Made by a program: the position numbers and the translations under genes. The notes under the pieces were generated by a model, which did no database searches, was not told the DNA's origin, and was given only the letters and a program-made list of their open reading frames with translations. A stretch of DNA of 64,000 nucleotides from Lachnospiraceae bacterium. GTDB lineage: Bacteria > Bacillota > Clostridia > Lachnospirales > Lachnospiraceae. Below are positions 63,348 through 64,000 of the stretch, one piece after another; the first letter of the stretch is position 1; the number at the start of each line of letters is the position of its first letter. The stretch spans positions 1 through 64,000 of the forward strand of contig JAFQCK010000159.1 in NCBI GenBank assembly GCA_017416465.1, written 5' to 3'.

Positions 63348-64000
63348 TTAAAGTTCTTCAATTAAATATTTAATCAAAATCTTTAACTTGTTAGCATCAA
63401 GCACAACTGATTCTCCTTCACTGTTTGCATGATTAGAATAATTTTTCTGTTCTTTACACATTCCGTAAAGATAAAAGATTTTCCTAATCTTTTCTGCTTG
63501 CAAGTCGGTGCCAATCATAACTTTTTTGTTATCAAAATAAACTGAATAATCGTATTTGCTACAATTCTCAACTTCTTTTATATACTTGTTTCTTAAATCA
63601 TGGTTAGTATCCGTTCCAAATAATTCATTAAATAAATCATTAAATACTTCTTCTACAATAAATTTTTCTTTTACCACAATTGCGTCATAATATGCATTTA
63701 ATATAGCTTTATCTTCAAAAAATCTCTTGCTTCTATCCGCATTATCTTTTACGTTTATATTAGGTTCATTGTCATCATCCTTACCCTTTACCAAAGTAAA
63801 TACAGTTGCATTCTTTTTATCTGATAAACTAAATTTAAAATTCGACCAATTAAGATTTATCATAGACTCATTTATCCACTTATTAATATTATATTTTCCT
63901 TCTATACATTTATTAAACTCTTCTACTTCTTTAGTATACTTATTCAGTTTTTTATCACTATATATAGCATTAGTCATCAAACTATCGATAATATTATTTA
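63348..64000 (-). CDS. Hypothetical protein, partial at right edge
   Basis: At least 210 residues, and the frame stays open (NNIIDSLMTNAIYSDKK...) to the window edge, so the true start may lie outside. Acidic and Lys/Asn-rich with repeated short helices; no signal peptide, membrane segment or family recognised. The C-terminal part (KKVMIGTDLQAEKIRKIFYLYGMCKEQKN) may be a structured alpha/beta domain. Convergent with the TetR-amylase gene. Confidence 0.65.
   Translation of the reverse strand, partial: NNIIDSLMTNAIYSDKKLNKYTKEVEEFNKCIEGKYNINKWINESMINLNWSNFKFSLSDKKNATVFTLVKGKDDDNEPNINVKDNADRSKRFFEDKAILNAYYDAIVVKEKFIVEEVFNDLFNELFGTDTNHDLRNKYIKEVENCSKYDYSVYFDNKKVMIGTDLQAEKIRKIFYLYGMCKEQKNYSNHANSEGESVVLDANKLKILIKYLIEEL

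Noticed and set aside
1..64000. tRNA or rRNA genes
   Set aside because: I looked for cloverleaf ends, TTCGA-loops and GC-rich ribosomal stretches on both strands and saw none.

Overview
The window looks like the chromosome of an AT-rich Clostridia, most likely Lachnospiraceae. This is inferred from the very A+T-rich coding sequence, strong AGGAGG-type ribosome binding sites with frequent TTG starts, and the gene families present (PotA-PotB-PotCD, AsnA, the clostridial-type ThyA, Lachnospiraceae-type amidase and SleB-like hydrolases). I could not run a search, so the species is not claimed. Nearly all genes lie on the minus strand; exceptions are two GH13 amylases, asnA, a silent hsdS half, a small accessory patch near 30 kb and a broken ATPase gene. 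No tRNA, rRNA or CRISPR array was recognised.

Layout. 1-4.7 kb: a probable small RNA or attenuator at the left edge, remnants of an XRE regulator and an acyltransferase, a three-gene EcsC operon, a DUF4143 ATPase and a 33-bp tandem repeat. 4.7-10.4 kb: folE, folC and the polyamine transporter potA-potB-potCD as one tightly overlapped operon behind a recognisable promoter. 10.5-15 kb: an unknown membrane-anchored protein, a lipoprotein amylase and a DHH phosphoesterase. 15.1-18.7 kb: the most interesting accessory locus. A reverse transcriptase is preceded by about 210 nt containing five near-perfect hairpins and followed 22 bp later by a TIR-transmembrane-amidase protein whose amidase domain has lost both zinc histidines. 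18.8-29.4 kb: a complete type I restriction-modification island (two XRE regulators, hsdM, an interrupted hsdS, rhuM, a tyrosine recombinase, an intact hsdS, hsdR). Identical inverted 15-bp cores flank both C-terminal hsdS cassettes, so this is a phase-variable specificity system with one gene on and one off.

29.4-30.7 kb is a small patch of remnants. 30.7-45 kb is mostly core: a type II topoisomerase pair (gyrA/gyrB-like, possibly topoisomerase IV), phosphatase, GNAT, PutP, two cell-wall or spore-type proteins, folA, thyA, Fic and HflX. 45.2-58.7 kb is an accessory island. It holds duplicated lipoproteins, two papain-like secreted peptidases (one wrecked by two in-frame TGA codons), a snapalysin-like metalloprotease, an acyl carrier protein with two adenylate-forming ligases, a butirosin-H-like protein, and a LytTR regulator. 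LytTR-type direct repeats with 21-bp periodicity sit directly upstream of its first downstream gene. 58.9-64 kb: asnA, a DegV protein, and one long ORF that fuses a TetR regulator in frame to a GH13 amylase, with paired palindromic operators on its promoter.

How the genes work together: folE-folC and folA-thyA cover folate synthesis and use in two blocks. The restriction island carries everything needed to switch DNA specificity by inversion. The reverse transcriptase locus and the restriction island adjoin each other, so 15-29 kb can be read as a defence region (inference). The 45-58 kb island looks like a quorum- or signal-controlled secreted system that may make or process a small acylated product (inference).
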